14,835 bases of DNA from RGIG464 sp045643185 (GTDB lineage: Bacteria; Myxococcota_A; Bradymonadia; UBA4248). The position numbers and the translations under genes are program-made. This document shows positions 4,363 through 11,706 of this stretch, piece after piece. The notes beneath the pieces are model-generated. The model searched no databases. It saw only the letters and a program-made list of their open reading frames with translations, and was not told the DNA's origin. Location: the NCBI GenBank assembly GCA_045643185.1, contig JAZUKH010000209.1, forward strand, positions 1-14,835. Reading direction: 5' to 3'. Each line of letters begins with the position of its first letter. Within the stretch, counting starts at the first letter, position 1.

Positions 4363-6816
4363 TTAAAACGGCAACTCAACATCACGAATGACCGGCATGT
4401 GTTGCATGCCATTGACCTTACTGTCCCCTGCCTGAACCGGCACAACGTCATCTAACTCACCCAAATCGTCATAGACGCGAGAATCAAAAACATGACCATC
4501 AGGATATGAATGCTGACCAATGACCACAGGAACTTCATATTGATCGAGCGCTTCATTCATAATGACCCAGTCGTATGGATAAGCGCGTTTAAGATTTGTC
4601 GCAGCGCTGCCTTTTTGATCGACGGGATAGTTTGGTCCCACGACAGCGATCGAACTGAAATTCGTTACCGCAGCATTACGATTTTTTGTATTAAAATCCC
4701 CCCCCATCACAAAGTAATAGTTGTGACCTTCCATTTTTTCGGCGATTCTTTGAGCCAAAACTGGCATTTCCTGGCCATTATCCGAAGTATGCAAGTGAAC
4801 CGATACGACCAGCAAATCTCGATCACCGGGCAGATCCACGATGGCCCAGTCCCAAGCTCGATCTTGAATGCTCGTAATGTTTGAATACCAATAACCAGTT
4901 TCTACGATCGGCCAACGAGAAACAAATCCGTTGCACTTGCCACTGCTGGTTGTCGAATACGCACCGGTCGCATAATAATACTCAGGGCCAAACGCCGCAT
5001 CGACAAATGCACGGCGATCCTGCGTTTTCAGGACGGTATCTGTATAAGAATTGAATTCGTTGAGCATGACGATATCCGGTTTCATCGCCTGAAATATACG
5101 GATACCCGGTTCCTCATAGCTCGAGTAATTACCACTCGTCGTGTTGGCAGCCATAAAGCGTATCTTCAGCTTCGAACCAGGCGCCACATCCTTGTCGATG
5201 TTTTGAATATCTAAGGATTCAAGCTCATACTGGTCAAAACGCGTATCGGTCGAAGCGACCGAAAAAGACACCTGGTACTGCTGATCACCATCCGCAACAT
5301 CGTCTTCCAGACCAGTGATCGTCACGGTTTGCGGCGTCGAATAGTCTTCAGGCGTAAACGTAAGATGATCGGGCGAAACGGATGCCTCGGTCGCATCGCT
5401 CACATCAACACGGATCGTTACATCCTCGGTTGGCGCTTCACTCAGGTAAAAGCGCACAGTCATGCTGTAACCAAATTCATTCGTAAAAAGATGTTCCCCA
5501 GGATCAGTCATCACGACCAGATCAGAACTGACTTTGAGGCAATTCTCCGTGCAGTCGCTTTCAGACGTGCCATTTTTGGCCCCGTCATCGCACATTTCAC
5601 CATATTTGAATTGTGTGATGCCGTCACCACAACGTTCGTCCAACGTACACGAGGACGTGCATTTGCCATACCCCCCCGTGTTTTCAGGTCCGTCATCGCA
5701 TTCTTCATAAACAACAGATGTGCTAGAAGGATAAGGAACGCCGTCGCCGCAGTACGGCCCACGTTTACACTCAGGGGTACAACCGTTGTACCGATTGCCG
5801 TTATTAAAGCCCTCATCGCATTCTTCACCGCCTTCTTTAATGCCATTACCGCATTCCGGCGGAGCGATCAATTTGCATTCCTCAGTACATAATCCATCGA
5901 CGCCGTTTTGAGCACCATGATCGCACTCCTCAACGGCGTCTTTTGTGCTATCACCGCAGAACGGGGCCAGCGTGCAATCTGCTGTGCAGCCGCCATAGGC
6001 GCCAGTGTTAAGCGCAACACCATCATCACATGCTTCGTCGTCGTCAAGATGTCCGTCACCACAACGGTTGGAGATCACGACCTTACTGCAGTCGGCATTG
6101 CAAACGCCGTCATGGCCGTTCGCGGAACCGTTATCACACGCTTCACCGTCGTCAAGGTGACCGTCACCACAACGGTTGGAGATCACAACCTTACTGCAGT
6201 CGGCATTGCATACGCCGTCATGGCCGTTCGCGGAACCGTTGTCACACGCTTCGCCGTCATCAAGATGTCCGTCACCACAATACGAGGATATGCCAACAAG
6301 ACTGCAGTCGGCATTGCAAACGCCGTCATGGCCGTTCGCAGGACCATGGTCACACGCTTCGCCGTCATCAAGATGTCCGTCACCACAATACGAGGATGTG
6401 CCAACAAGACTGCAGTCGGCATTGCAAACGCCGTCATGGCCGTTCGCAGGACCATGGTCACACGCTTCATTCACATCCTGATGACCATCGCCGCAATACG
6501 GCGATTGAGTTTTTGGTAACTGACAATCAGGCGTGCACTCTACACCAGTATTCTTAGAAATCCCGGCGGAGTTCGTCCCCAGGTCGCACGCCTCCCCCAA
6601 CTCGCTCTGAACGATGCCGTCGCCACAATATGCAGTCAACTTGCACATCTCGCTACAACCGCTCGTCACTGAACCGTTCATCCTGCCAAGGTCACACTGT
6701 TCACCGGCATCCACCTGACCATTACCACACAGATTTTTTGCCGTTTCATCGTCGCATCCCAACACATTCAAAGCGATGACGCCGATCAAAAGGGCAAAAT
6801 GTTTGTGATTCAACAT
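4363..6816 (-). CDS. Lipoprotein with DUF4215 repeat stalk, Calx-beta-like domain and EEP-family (DNase I-like) catalytic head
   Basis: An 817-aa predicted secreted phosphodiesterase or phosphatase. A signal peptide ends at Cys21 (NVLGC), followed by DDE. Residues ~30-430 are eleven DUF4215-type repeats (CGDGHLDDGEACD...CNADC), four of them almost identical. About 435-540 is a Calx-beta-like sandwich (TVRFYLSEAPTEDVTI). About 545-817 is an endonuclease/exonuclease/phosphatase fold with E587 in MLNEF, a VHLHT motif, D707 and N709 in GGDFNT, D749 in YDWV and H806 in QHMPV, so the metal-binding and catalytic residues are present. The Asp normally before the catalytic His is Gln805. The substrate (nucleic acid, phospholipid or another phosphoester) cannot be read from sequence. 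The start has GGGAG at good spacing, inside a predicted hairpin loop. Confidence 0.85.
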   Translation of the reverse strand: MLNHKHFALLIGVIALNVLGCDDETAKNLCGNGQVDAGEQCDLGRMNGSVTSGCSEMCKLTAYCGDGIVQSELGEACDLGTNSAGISKNTGVECTPDCQLPKTQSPYCGDGHQDVNEACDHGPANGHDGVCNADCSLVGTSSYCGDGHLDDGEACDHGPANGHDGVCNADCSLVGISSYCGDGHLDDGEACDNGSANGHDGVCNADCSKVVISNRCGDGHLDDGEACDNGSANGHDGVCNADCSKVVISNRCGDGHLDDDEACDDGVALNTGAYGGCTADCTLAPFCGDSTKDAVEECDHGAQNGVDGLCTEECKLIAPPECGNGIKEGGEECDEGFNNGNRYNGCTPECKRGPYCGDGVPYPSSTSVVYEECDDGPENTGGYGKCTSSCTLDERCGDGITQFKYGEMCDDGAKNGTSESDCTENCLKVSSDLVVMTDPGEHLFTNEFGYSMTVRFYLSEAPTEDVTIRVDVSDATEASVSPDHLTFTPEDYSTPQTVTITGLEDDVADGDQQYQVSFSVASTDTRFDQYELESLDIQNIDKDVAPGSKLKIRFMAANTTSGNYSSYEEPGIRIFQAMKPDIVMLNEFNSYTDTVLKTQDRRAFVDAAFGPEYYYATGAYSTTSSGKCNGFVSRWPIVETGYWYSNITSIQDRAWDWAIVDLPGDRDLLVVSVHLHTSDNGQEMPVLAQRIAEKMEGHNYYFVMGGDFNTKNRNAAVTNFSSIAVVGPNYPVDQKGSAATNLKRAYPYDWVIMNEALDQYEVPVVIGQHSYPDGHVFDSRVYDDLGELDDVVPVQAGDSKVNGMQHMPVIRDVELPF
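4698..4705 (-). repeat. Eight-base homopolymer (G8 on coding strand) at the GGDFN active-site codons
   Basis: Eight consecutive C on the plus strand read as G8 across the codons for Met-Gly-Gly-Asp of the EEP motif MGGDFNT. Slippage by one base would truncate the enzyme inside its catalytic domain. Confidence 0.9.
6058..6489 (-). repeat. Four tandem 108-bp repeats encoding DUF4215 units
   Basis: Units at 6058-6165, 6166-6273, 6274-6381 and 6382-6489 each encode one 36-residue Cys repeat. The two left units resemble each other most closely (CACAACGGTTGGAGATCAC...), as do the two right units (CACAATACGAGGAT...). This suggests duplication in pairs. Every unit keeps the reading frame. Confidence 0.95.
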
Positions 6817-6817
6817 G

Positions 6818-6838
6818 CGTTATTCTCCCAAAATAACG
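6818..6838 (-). promoter_or_regulatory. Ribosome binding site of the EEP lipoprotein presented in a hairpin loop
   Basis: On the coding strand CGTTAT (6838-6833) pairs with ATAACG (6823-6818). The nine-base loop TTTGGGAGA holds the GGGAG ribosome site, one base plus the stem before the ATG at 6816. The structure could tune initiation. It directly abuts the GGGCTTC hairpin upstream. A chance inverted repeat is possible, since six base pairs is short. Confidence 0.45.
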
Positions 6839-6873
6839 GGCTTCAAACAGAAGCCCAAAAGGCGAGACCTTTT
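6838..6873 (-). terminator. Terminator-like hairpins downstream of the 726-aa gene
   Basis: Two adjacent hairpins follow the 726-aa gene. AAAAGG/CCTTTT spans 6857-6873 with a 5-base loop. GGGCTTC/GAAGCCC spans 6838-6856 with a 5-base loop and is followed on the minus strand by GTTATTTT. Together they are a plausible terminator, but they also form part of the leader of the next gene, so an attenuation role is possible. No convincing promoter was found in the 116-bp spacer. Confidence 0.5.
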
Positions 6874-6932
6874 AGGAGAAAATCACCAAACATGCAAAGC
6901 ACGAAAACATTTCTTTACGTAACAAACCTAAT

Positions 6933-9113
6933 CTAACGCACAAAAATACGACGATCATCGCGCACGACGACGAGCTCAACACCACACGATTCAACGAAAT
7001 CACCGCGTTTGAGCCCTTTAGACGCCCATTTTGACGAATCCTGGATACTGTCAATGAGGAGTGAGGCGCCGTCAACGACGGTAACAATGCCGTTTTCGAG
7101 CAATTTTTGCGCGCACCCCTGTGGAGGCAGGTCATTGAGTCGCACGACGAGAGGCCTCGCCCATTCTTCCGATGACACGACGCGACGTTCCTCGCCATAC
7201 AGCCAATGTCGCGCATATAGATGCACGGACTCAGTCGGGCGCATCGTAAACTCAAAGTGCCCGGTCTCATCGCACGTCACCGTCCGACCATCGATGTCAA
7301 CGAGTGCGTAGGCGGCATCACCGCTGTATTTTTCAAGCACGTCACCAGAGATCGTCACAGCGTCTTCAAACACGATGTCAAGCTTATCCTCAAGTGTTTC
7401 AGCCGAAACCGGTCGCCAGTTTTTGAACACGTTGACCTTGCCCGGCGCCGAACAGCGCAACTGGTAGACACGATCAGCCAAGTTTTCAAAACGCGCGCCT
7501 TCAGCGGCCTCGTCCAGACGCCCCACGAGGTTGAGCGAGCCATCGTCGCCGACCTGGTTGAGTTCACACGTCACTTTGTCAGCATTTTTGAACGCAAGTT
7601 GAAGCGCCGTGCCGCGATTAAGCTGAATCAGTTGAGTTTCACCAAGTTTAGCCGTCCAGTCGAGCGGTGCAAAGCCCACCGCTTCGACGTGCAAAGTCGT
7701 CGTAGCAGGAAACGAACATGCGTCGATCGAAAAAGTGCCGTCGGAAGCACTTTGCGCCGAGCAGTCCCCCTGACCGGTTGCGAGCAACGTCGCCCCAGCC
7801 ACAGGCACCCCATCGGGATCCACGACAGAGCCCGCAAGCCGCGTCGCTTCAGTGTGCGTCAGCACCAACGTGTGTTCCGACGCTGCATCCAGGTCAATCA
7901 CGCGACGAAGCGGCCAAAACCCGTCAGAAATGACCGTCACAACGAAACGCTGTGGCAATCCCTTGATCTTCGAAGACGAACGAGCCTCGACATCGACCTC
8001 GTCGAGCGCATACCCCGTGCGGACATCGACGATGTTCAACGCCGCCGGCACGGTCACGTCTTTCTCATCGGTAATGCGAAACCACGCGCTCAAAGGTTCC
8101 TCAACGTGCAATGTGATCTTCGAGAAATCATCCATTTCACGGGCATCCAACGTGACGACGGGGCCCGGCACCGAGTTAGGCGCAACCGCGAACAGAGCGA
8201 TCTTTCCATGAGGCACCTGGTCGATACGAAACTGACCGCGTTCATCCGCCGTGATGGAAGAACGCTCGGGCGACCAGCCTTCATCGCCCGCCAGCGCGAG
8301 CGCTTTACTGAGGGCATGCGGACGATCGAGTGCCGAATTCCAGATCTCGTGTCCTTTCGCATCCAACACGTTGGCAACAATGGTCGCGCCAGGCACTGGG
8401 TCATCATGCCAATTCCGGATCTGCCCGGCCACCGTGACGCCTCGATCCAGCGTCACGACTTGTTCAGGAAAGTCAGACAGTTCGTCAGGCGAAATGACGA
8501 GTTCAAGCGGAGGCGGCTGAACAAAACCACTGGCGCGGATCGTTGCCGCGTAACGCGTGCCACGGATCATGGGCAAAACGGCGTATCCGTCGGCATCTGT
8601 TTCGCGCGTGTAACTGACGAGGTGCATCGACGCATCGGCCACGCTCACGCGCACCCCCGGCACAGGCGTGTCATCCAAGTCTGTGACCACAAGCAGATCG
8701 ACGAGTTCAGCCGGTTTGAGCTCAAAACGACGTTGTTCAGCGCCAAAAAGGCGAGTTTTTAACCAGGTCAGGCGAGCGCGCAACGTCGTCGCAGCAAATT
8801 CAGACGACTCAGACTCAGGCTCAACCAGGTCAAAATTCAAAACATCGCTCATGGTGGACGAGCCAAGTGCCCATAACACAGCGTTTCCACGTTCCACGCC
8901 AAAACAGCAGCCGGCCCAACCATACGCCGCTTTTTGCGGCGGATAGACGCCGGGCTGCCCCAAATGGCAGGTAATTTCGTCAAAAACCGGTTCAGTGGCG
9001 CGAAAACACACTTCATGAGCATGGTTGGGCCATTCGATCGACTGAATTGGCGATACGACCCCGTTCAATGTGAACGCGACCAACCCCAGCATGATGAACT
9101 CAACGATTCCCAT
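6933..9113 (-). CDS. Secreted or membrane-anchored protein with tandem carboxypeptidase-regulatory-like domains and a PDZ-like tail
   Basis: A 726-aa exported protein of unknown function. Residues 1-22 (MGIVEFIMLGLVAFTLNGVV) form a signal peptide or N-terminal anchor with no lipobox. From about 135 a series of beta-sandwich units resembles the CarboxypepD_reg/DUF4480-type fold: about 135-205 (DTPVPGVRVSVAD...TDADGYAVL), 225-310 (DDPVPGATIVANV...ADERGQFRI), 430-500 (GVPVAGATLLATG...SDGTFSI) and 590-650 (DETGHFEF), with weaker ones between. The last ~55 residues (LLIDSIQDSSKWASKGLKRGDFV) look like a short PDZ domain. Such chains are frequent in Myxococcota envelope proteins and act as binding or spacer modules; no catalytic site is seen. 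AAGGTGAGG upstream supports the start. The 179-bp spacer separates it from the eno block. Confidence 0.75.
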   Translation of the reverse strand: MGIVEFIMLGLVAFTLNGVVSPIQSIEWPNHAHEVCFRATEPVFDEITCHLGQPGVYPPQKAAYGWAGCCFGVERGNAVLWALGSSTMSDVLNFDLVEPESESSEFAATTLRARLTWLKTRLFGAEQRRFELKPAELVDLLVVTDLDDTPVPGVRVSVADASMHLVSYTRETDADGYAVLPMIRGTRYAATIRASGFVQPPPLELVISPDELSDFPEQVVTLDRGVTVAGQIRNWHDDPVPGATIVANVLDAKGHEIWNSALDRPHALSKALALAGDEGWSPERSSITADERGQFRIDQVPHGKIALFAVAPNSVPGPVVTLDAREMDDFSKITLHVEEPLSAWFRITDEKDVTVPAALNIVDVRTGYALDEVDVEARSSSKIKGLPQRFVVTVISDGFWPLRRVIDLDAASEHTLVLTHTEATRLAGSVVDPDGVPVAGATLLATGQGDCSAQSASDGTFSIDACSFPATTTLHVEAVGFAPLDWTAKLGETQLIQLNRGTALQLAFKNADKVTCELNQVGDDGSLNLVGRLDEAAEGARFENLADRVYQLRCSAPGKVNVFKNWRPVSAETLEDKLDIVFEDAVTISGDVLEKYSGDAAYALVDIDGRTVTCDETGHFEFTMRPTESVHLYARHWLYGEERRVVSSEEWARPLVVRLNDLPPQGCAQKLLENGIVTVVDGASLLIDSIQDSSKWASKGLKRGDFVESCGVELVVVRDDRRIFVR

Positions 9114-9212
9114 GTGCCCTCACCTTGTTTTGCGCGGGTCTATGCCACAACGCCACGTCTCATGCCAGCCACTTTTTCAAACGCGCCAACGCGTCGACGC
9201 CACCGCATTTAG

Positions 9213-9276
9213 GCGCGGCGTATTGAGCGAAGCGAGAAGCCGCGCGTGGCTGCGAATTGCCGAACGGCAATCGCAG
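9213..9276. terminator. Two strong inverted repeats in the spacer after the 355-aa gene
   Basis: CTGCGAATTGCCG-AA-CGGCAATCGCAG (9250-9276) forms a 12-bp stem with one bulged A. GCGCGGC (9213-9219) pairs with GCCGCGC (9239-9245) across a 19-base loop containing GAGCGAAGCGAG. They lie 17-80 bases beyond the stop of the 355-aa gene and are the best terminator candidates there, although no T-run follows on the minus strand. The rest of the 9114-9292 spacer shows no clear promoter. Confidence 0.4.
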
Positions 9277-9292
9277 ACACTCCCCAAAAAAA

Positions 9293-10360
9293 CTAAACTT
9301 TGATATGACGAAGCGACCGATATGTGGCGTTTTCGTCCAGTTCCACGGTCTGACGAACGACCGAGCGCTCTCCGATCATCGGCTCAATGACCTCAGACAT
9401 GAATTTGTCAGCGGCATGCTTCACAAAAACGGTCACTTCGAGCACGTTGTCTTCGACGGAAACGATCGCCTCACGAAGCGTATCTTGCACAAGTTTATTG
9501 TCTAGCAACGGCACCGTTACGAATTGATCTGTAATGACCTTGGCGTTCGGAATGTTTTTGACGTCGATCACATCCTGAGCGTTTTGAAACGTCATTTTGA
9601 AATTCCGCGCCGAGATGCGCTCACCAAACGCCACGAGCGTCGCATTCAGCAGATCACAAAGCTCGCGCGCCTGAATCGACTCATAGATATGGTAAGCCGC
9701 GATCTTCAAAAAAGCGGCTTTCGTCGTCCCTGGAAACTTGTTGCAAAACGCGTCGTATTGACTCTGAAAGTCAGACAGAACGGCGTTTTCGTGTTTCTTC
9801 GAAACCGTATCGAAAGGCTCGACGATGCGCCACGAGATGGCGCGCGGCAAAAAACCGATCGGCATGAGTCGTCCAAACACGATCTCATCACGCTGCGGCG
9901 TCATATCGAGCGACGTATAGGCCGTGACGACACGATCGCTCGTGAGACTTTGGAGCTTGGCAAAACCGAGTATCGGTGAATTGATGACGCGAAACAGGTC
10001 GTAGTGTGAGGCGCGCAAAACGTCGATGCCAGGATAATTCTTACGCTCGAGCGGAAAGGCGCTTTGAATCTCCTGCCCCAGGTGGCCTTTGAAAAAGCAG
10101 AGATCATTGCCAAGGATGGCATCAAAGAACTCGCGATCGATCTCATTCGCGTTGTTCAAAGCGCCCTGGCAAAAGCAATAGTTCTTAAGCTGGGCGTAGG
10201 TTTGCGCGAGCGACGGGCTATGAAAGAGCGCAGCCAGCGTGCCCACATGACGCTCATATTGGAGCATTGTCATGTGGGTCGAAGGCATCTCATCCGTCCA
10301 CGCTGTATCGAGTGGATAATTGGCGAGTTCTGTACAGGGCCAGGGCGTAAAAAGCGACAT
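9293..10360 (-). CDS. Unrecognised 355-aa cytoplasmic protein, translationally coupled to eno
   Basis: I do not recognise this family. The protein has no signal peptide or membrane segment and looks like a soluble mixed alpha/beta protein. The N-terminal half is rich in aromatic residues (YCFCQGALNNANEIDREFF, then GNDLCFFKGHLG). The middle segment DRVVTAYTSLDMTPQRDEIV followed by FGRLMPIGFLPRAISW resembles the small beta-barrel seen in some uncharacterised proteins where a residue pattern 'D.i.gRl.p.g' occurs, but this is only an impression. The C-terminal third (DVIDVKNIPNAKVI, VPLLDNKLVQDTLREAIVSV) is alternating strand and helix. Its ATG overlaps the eno stop as TAATG, with only a weak GGAC as ribosome site, so translation probably depends on ribosomes finishing eno. 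This implies a tied stoichiometry with enolase. Confidence 0.75.
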   Translation of the reverse strand: MSLFTPWPCTELANYPLDTAWTDEMPSTHMTMLQYERHVGTLAALFHSPSLAQTYAQLKNYCFCQGALNNANEIDREFFDAILGNDLCFFKGHLGQEIQSAFPLERKNYPGIDVLRASHYDLFRVINSPILGFAKLQSLTSDRVVTAYTSLDMTPQRDEIVFGRLMPIGFLPRAISWRIVEPFDTVSKKHENAVLSDFQSQYDAFCNKFPGTTKAAFLKIAAYHIYESIQARELCDLLNATLVAFGERISARNFKMTFQNAQDVIDVKNIPNAKVITDQFVTVPLLDNKLVQDTLREAIVSVEDNVLEVTVFVKHAADKFMSEVIEPMIGERSVVRQTVELDENATYRSLRHIKV

Positions 10361-11643
10361 TACTTGTCCAAAATGGCCGTCGTGCCGATGTAGGCAGCTT
10401 CATCACCGAGGGCTTCTTCGATGCGCAGAAGCTGATTATACTTGGCGATGCGTTCGGAGTGAGCCAGACCGCCCGATTTGAAGAGCTTGCTCTGGGTCGC
10501 CACGCACAAGTCAGCAATAAAGGTGTCTTCGGTCCCGCCGGAACGATGCGCCATGATCGTCGTCATGCCGTGACGTTGAGCCACGCGACTCGCGTGAAGC
10601 GCTTCGGTCAACGTGCCGATCTGGTTTGGCTTGATCACGACCGTATCCGCAGCTTTCTTGCGATAACCGGTCTCAATGCGCGACACGTTCGTCGCGAACA
10701 AGTCGTCACCGATCACGTGAATATTCTTGTGAGACTTGGCAAACGCAGACCACGCTTCCCAATCGTCCTGATCGAACGGATCTTCGATCCCCAGGATCGG
10801 GTAACCTTTAAGAACGTCGTCATAGAATTTGGCGAGGTCAGCGCTGTTGACGCGCAATTTCTCGCCGGGGAGATCATAAACTTTTTCGTCAGGGCAATAA
10901 AACTCGCTCGCCGCGCAATCAATGCCCAGATAGAAATGTTTGCCCGGTTCATACCCGGCTTTTTCCACGGCCTTGAGGACGAGGTCAAACCCCTGTTTGA
11001 TGCTGCTGATCTGCGGCACATAGCCGCCTTCATCAGAAACAGCCGTGTAGAAACCGGATTCGTGCAAAACGCCACGGAGCGCATGCGTCACTTCGCTCGT
11101 CGCGCGAAGCGCTTCCGAGAACGCTTCAAAGCCGACCGGAGCGAGTGAGATCTCCTGGGCTGCAAGTTCATTATCGACGCGAAGACCGCCGCTGATGGCA
11201 CTACAAAAGGGCACCGGCAAAACACAAGCCTGAACGCCGCCCAAATAACGGTAAAGCGGCATTTCAAGACTGCCAGCCGCCGCCTGAGCACAGGCCAATG
11301 AAACGGCCAAAATGGCGTTGGCGCCGATCATCGCTTTGTTTTCGGTATCATCCAGGTGGCACATAATGCGGTCGATCATGTCCTGCTCATACACATCGAT
11401 GCCGCAAACTTCAGGCGAAATGATGTCCAGAATCGCGTTGATCGCTTTCTGAACGCCTTTACCGCCGTAACGATGCATATCCTTATCACGCAGTTCGATC
11501 GACTCATGGATACCAGTCGAAGCGCCCGACGGCACACTGGCGCGTCCCTGCGCACCATCCGCCAGAACGACATCGACTTCAATCGTCGGGTTCCCACGAG
11601 AATCCAAGATCTCTCGCGCAAATATCTCAATGATCTCTGTCAT
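10360..11643 (-). CDS. eno: Enolase (phosphopyruvate hydratase)
   Basis: A full-length 427-aa enolase that interconverts 2-phosphoglycerate and phosphoenolpyruvate in the cytoplasm. The N-terminus IFAREILDSRGNPTIEVDV, the mobile loop SGASTG, the acid/base Glu of FSEALR, Mg ligands D242 (GIDCAASEFY), E287 (GIEDPFDQDDW) and D313 (IGDDLFATN), the catalytic lysine K338 (KPNQIGT) and K389 (LFKSGG) are all present. The C-terminus AKYNQLLRIEEALG is canonical. One oddity is that the usual SHRSGETED reads AHRSGGTED (residues 365-373), with Gly370 replacing a widely conserved Glu and Ala365 replacing Ser. The ribosome site GAAGGAG lies at good distance. It is preceded by the MPN-like gene (63 bp) and followed, with a one-base overlap, by the 355-aa gene. 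Confidence 0.97.
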   Translation of the reverse strand: MTEIIEIFAREILDSRGNPTIEVDVVLADGAQGRASVPSGASTGIHESIELRDKDMHRYGGKGVQKAINAILDIISPEVCGIDVYEQDMIDRIMCHLDDTENKAMIGANAILAVSLACAQAAAGSLEMPLYRYLGGVQACVLPVPFCSAISGGLRVDNELAAQEISLAPVGFEAFSEALRATSEVTHALRGVLHESGFYTAVSDEGGYVPQISSIKQGFDLVLKAVEKAGYEPGKHFYLGIDCAASEFYCPDEKVYDLPGEKLRVNSADLAKFYDDVLKGYPILGIEDPFDQDDWEAWSAFAKSHKNIHVIGDDLFATNVSRIETGYRKKAADTVVIKPNQIGTLTEALHASRVAQRHGMTTIMAHRSGGTEDTFIADLCVATQSKLFKSGGLAHSERIAKYNQLLRIEEALGDEAAYIGTTAILDK

Positions 11644-11692
11644 GATTTTTCTCCTTCATTATTTCGCAAGACCACGTCTGCAAGATTGCATC

Positions 11693-11706
11693 ATATAATT
11701 TTATAT
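11693..11706. promoter_or_regulatory. AT-rich palindrome upstream of eno
   Basis: ATATAATTTTATAT has six-base arms around TT and lies immediately beyond the stop of the MPN-like gene and 50 bases before the eno start. It offers TATAAT-like hexamers on both strands, so an eno promoter element is possible, but no matching -35 was found. The rest of the 63-bp spacer holds only the eno ribosome site and a GCAAGA motif repeated twice. Confidence 0.3.

Noticed and set aside
5908..6557. Long plus-strand open frames (203 and 175 aa) with repetitive protein sequence
   Set aside because: They are antisense to the DUF4215 repeats of the 817-aa lipoprotein and owe their length and periodicity to the 108-bp repeats. 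The minus-strand protein has a signal peptide and recognisable domains; these do not.
7221..8762. 513-aa plus-strand open frame opposite the 726-aa gene
   Set aside because: Very rich in Arg and His, as expected for the complement of a GC-rich gene in this phase; the minus-strand frame has repeated beta-sandwich domains, a signal sequence and a ribosome site.
9114..9170. Sigma-54-like promoter (TGGCAT...TGGC) upstream of the 726-aa gene
   Set aside because: The GG and GC elements are 11 bases apart instead of the strict 10, and the -12 half does not match TTGCA.
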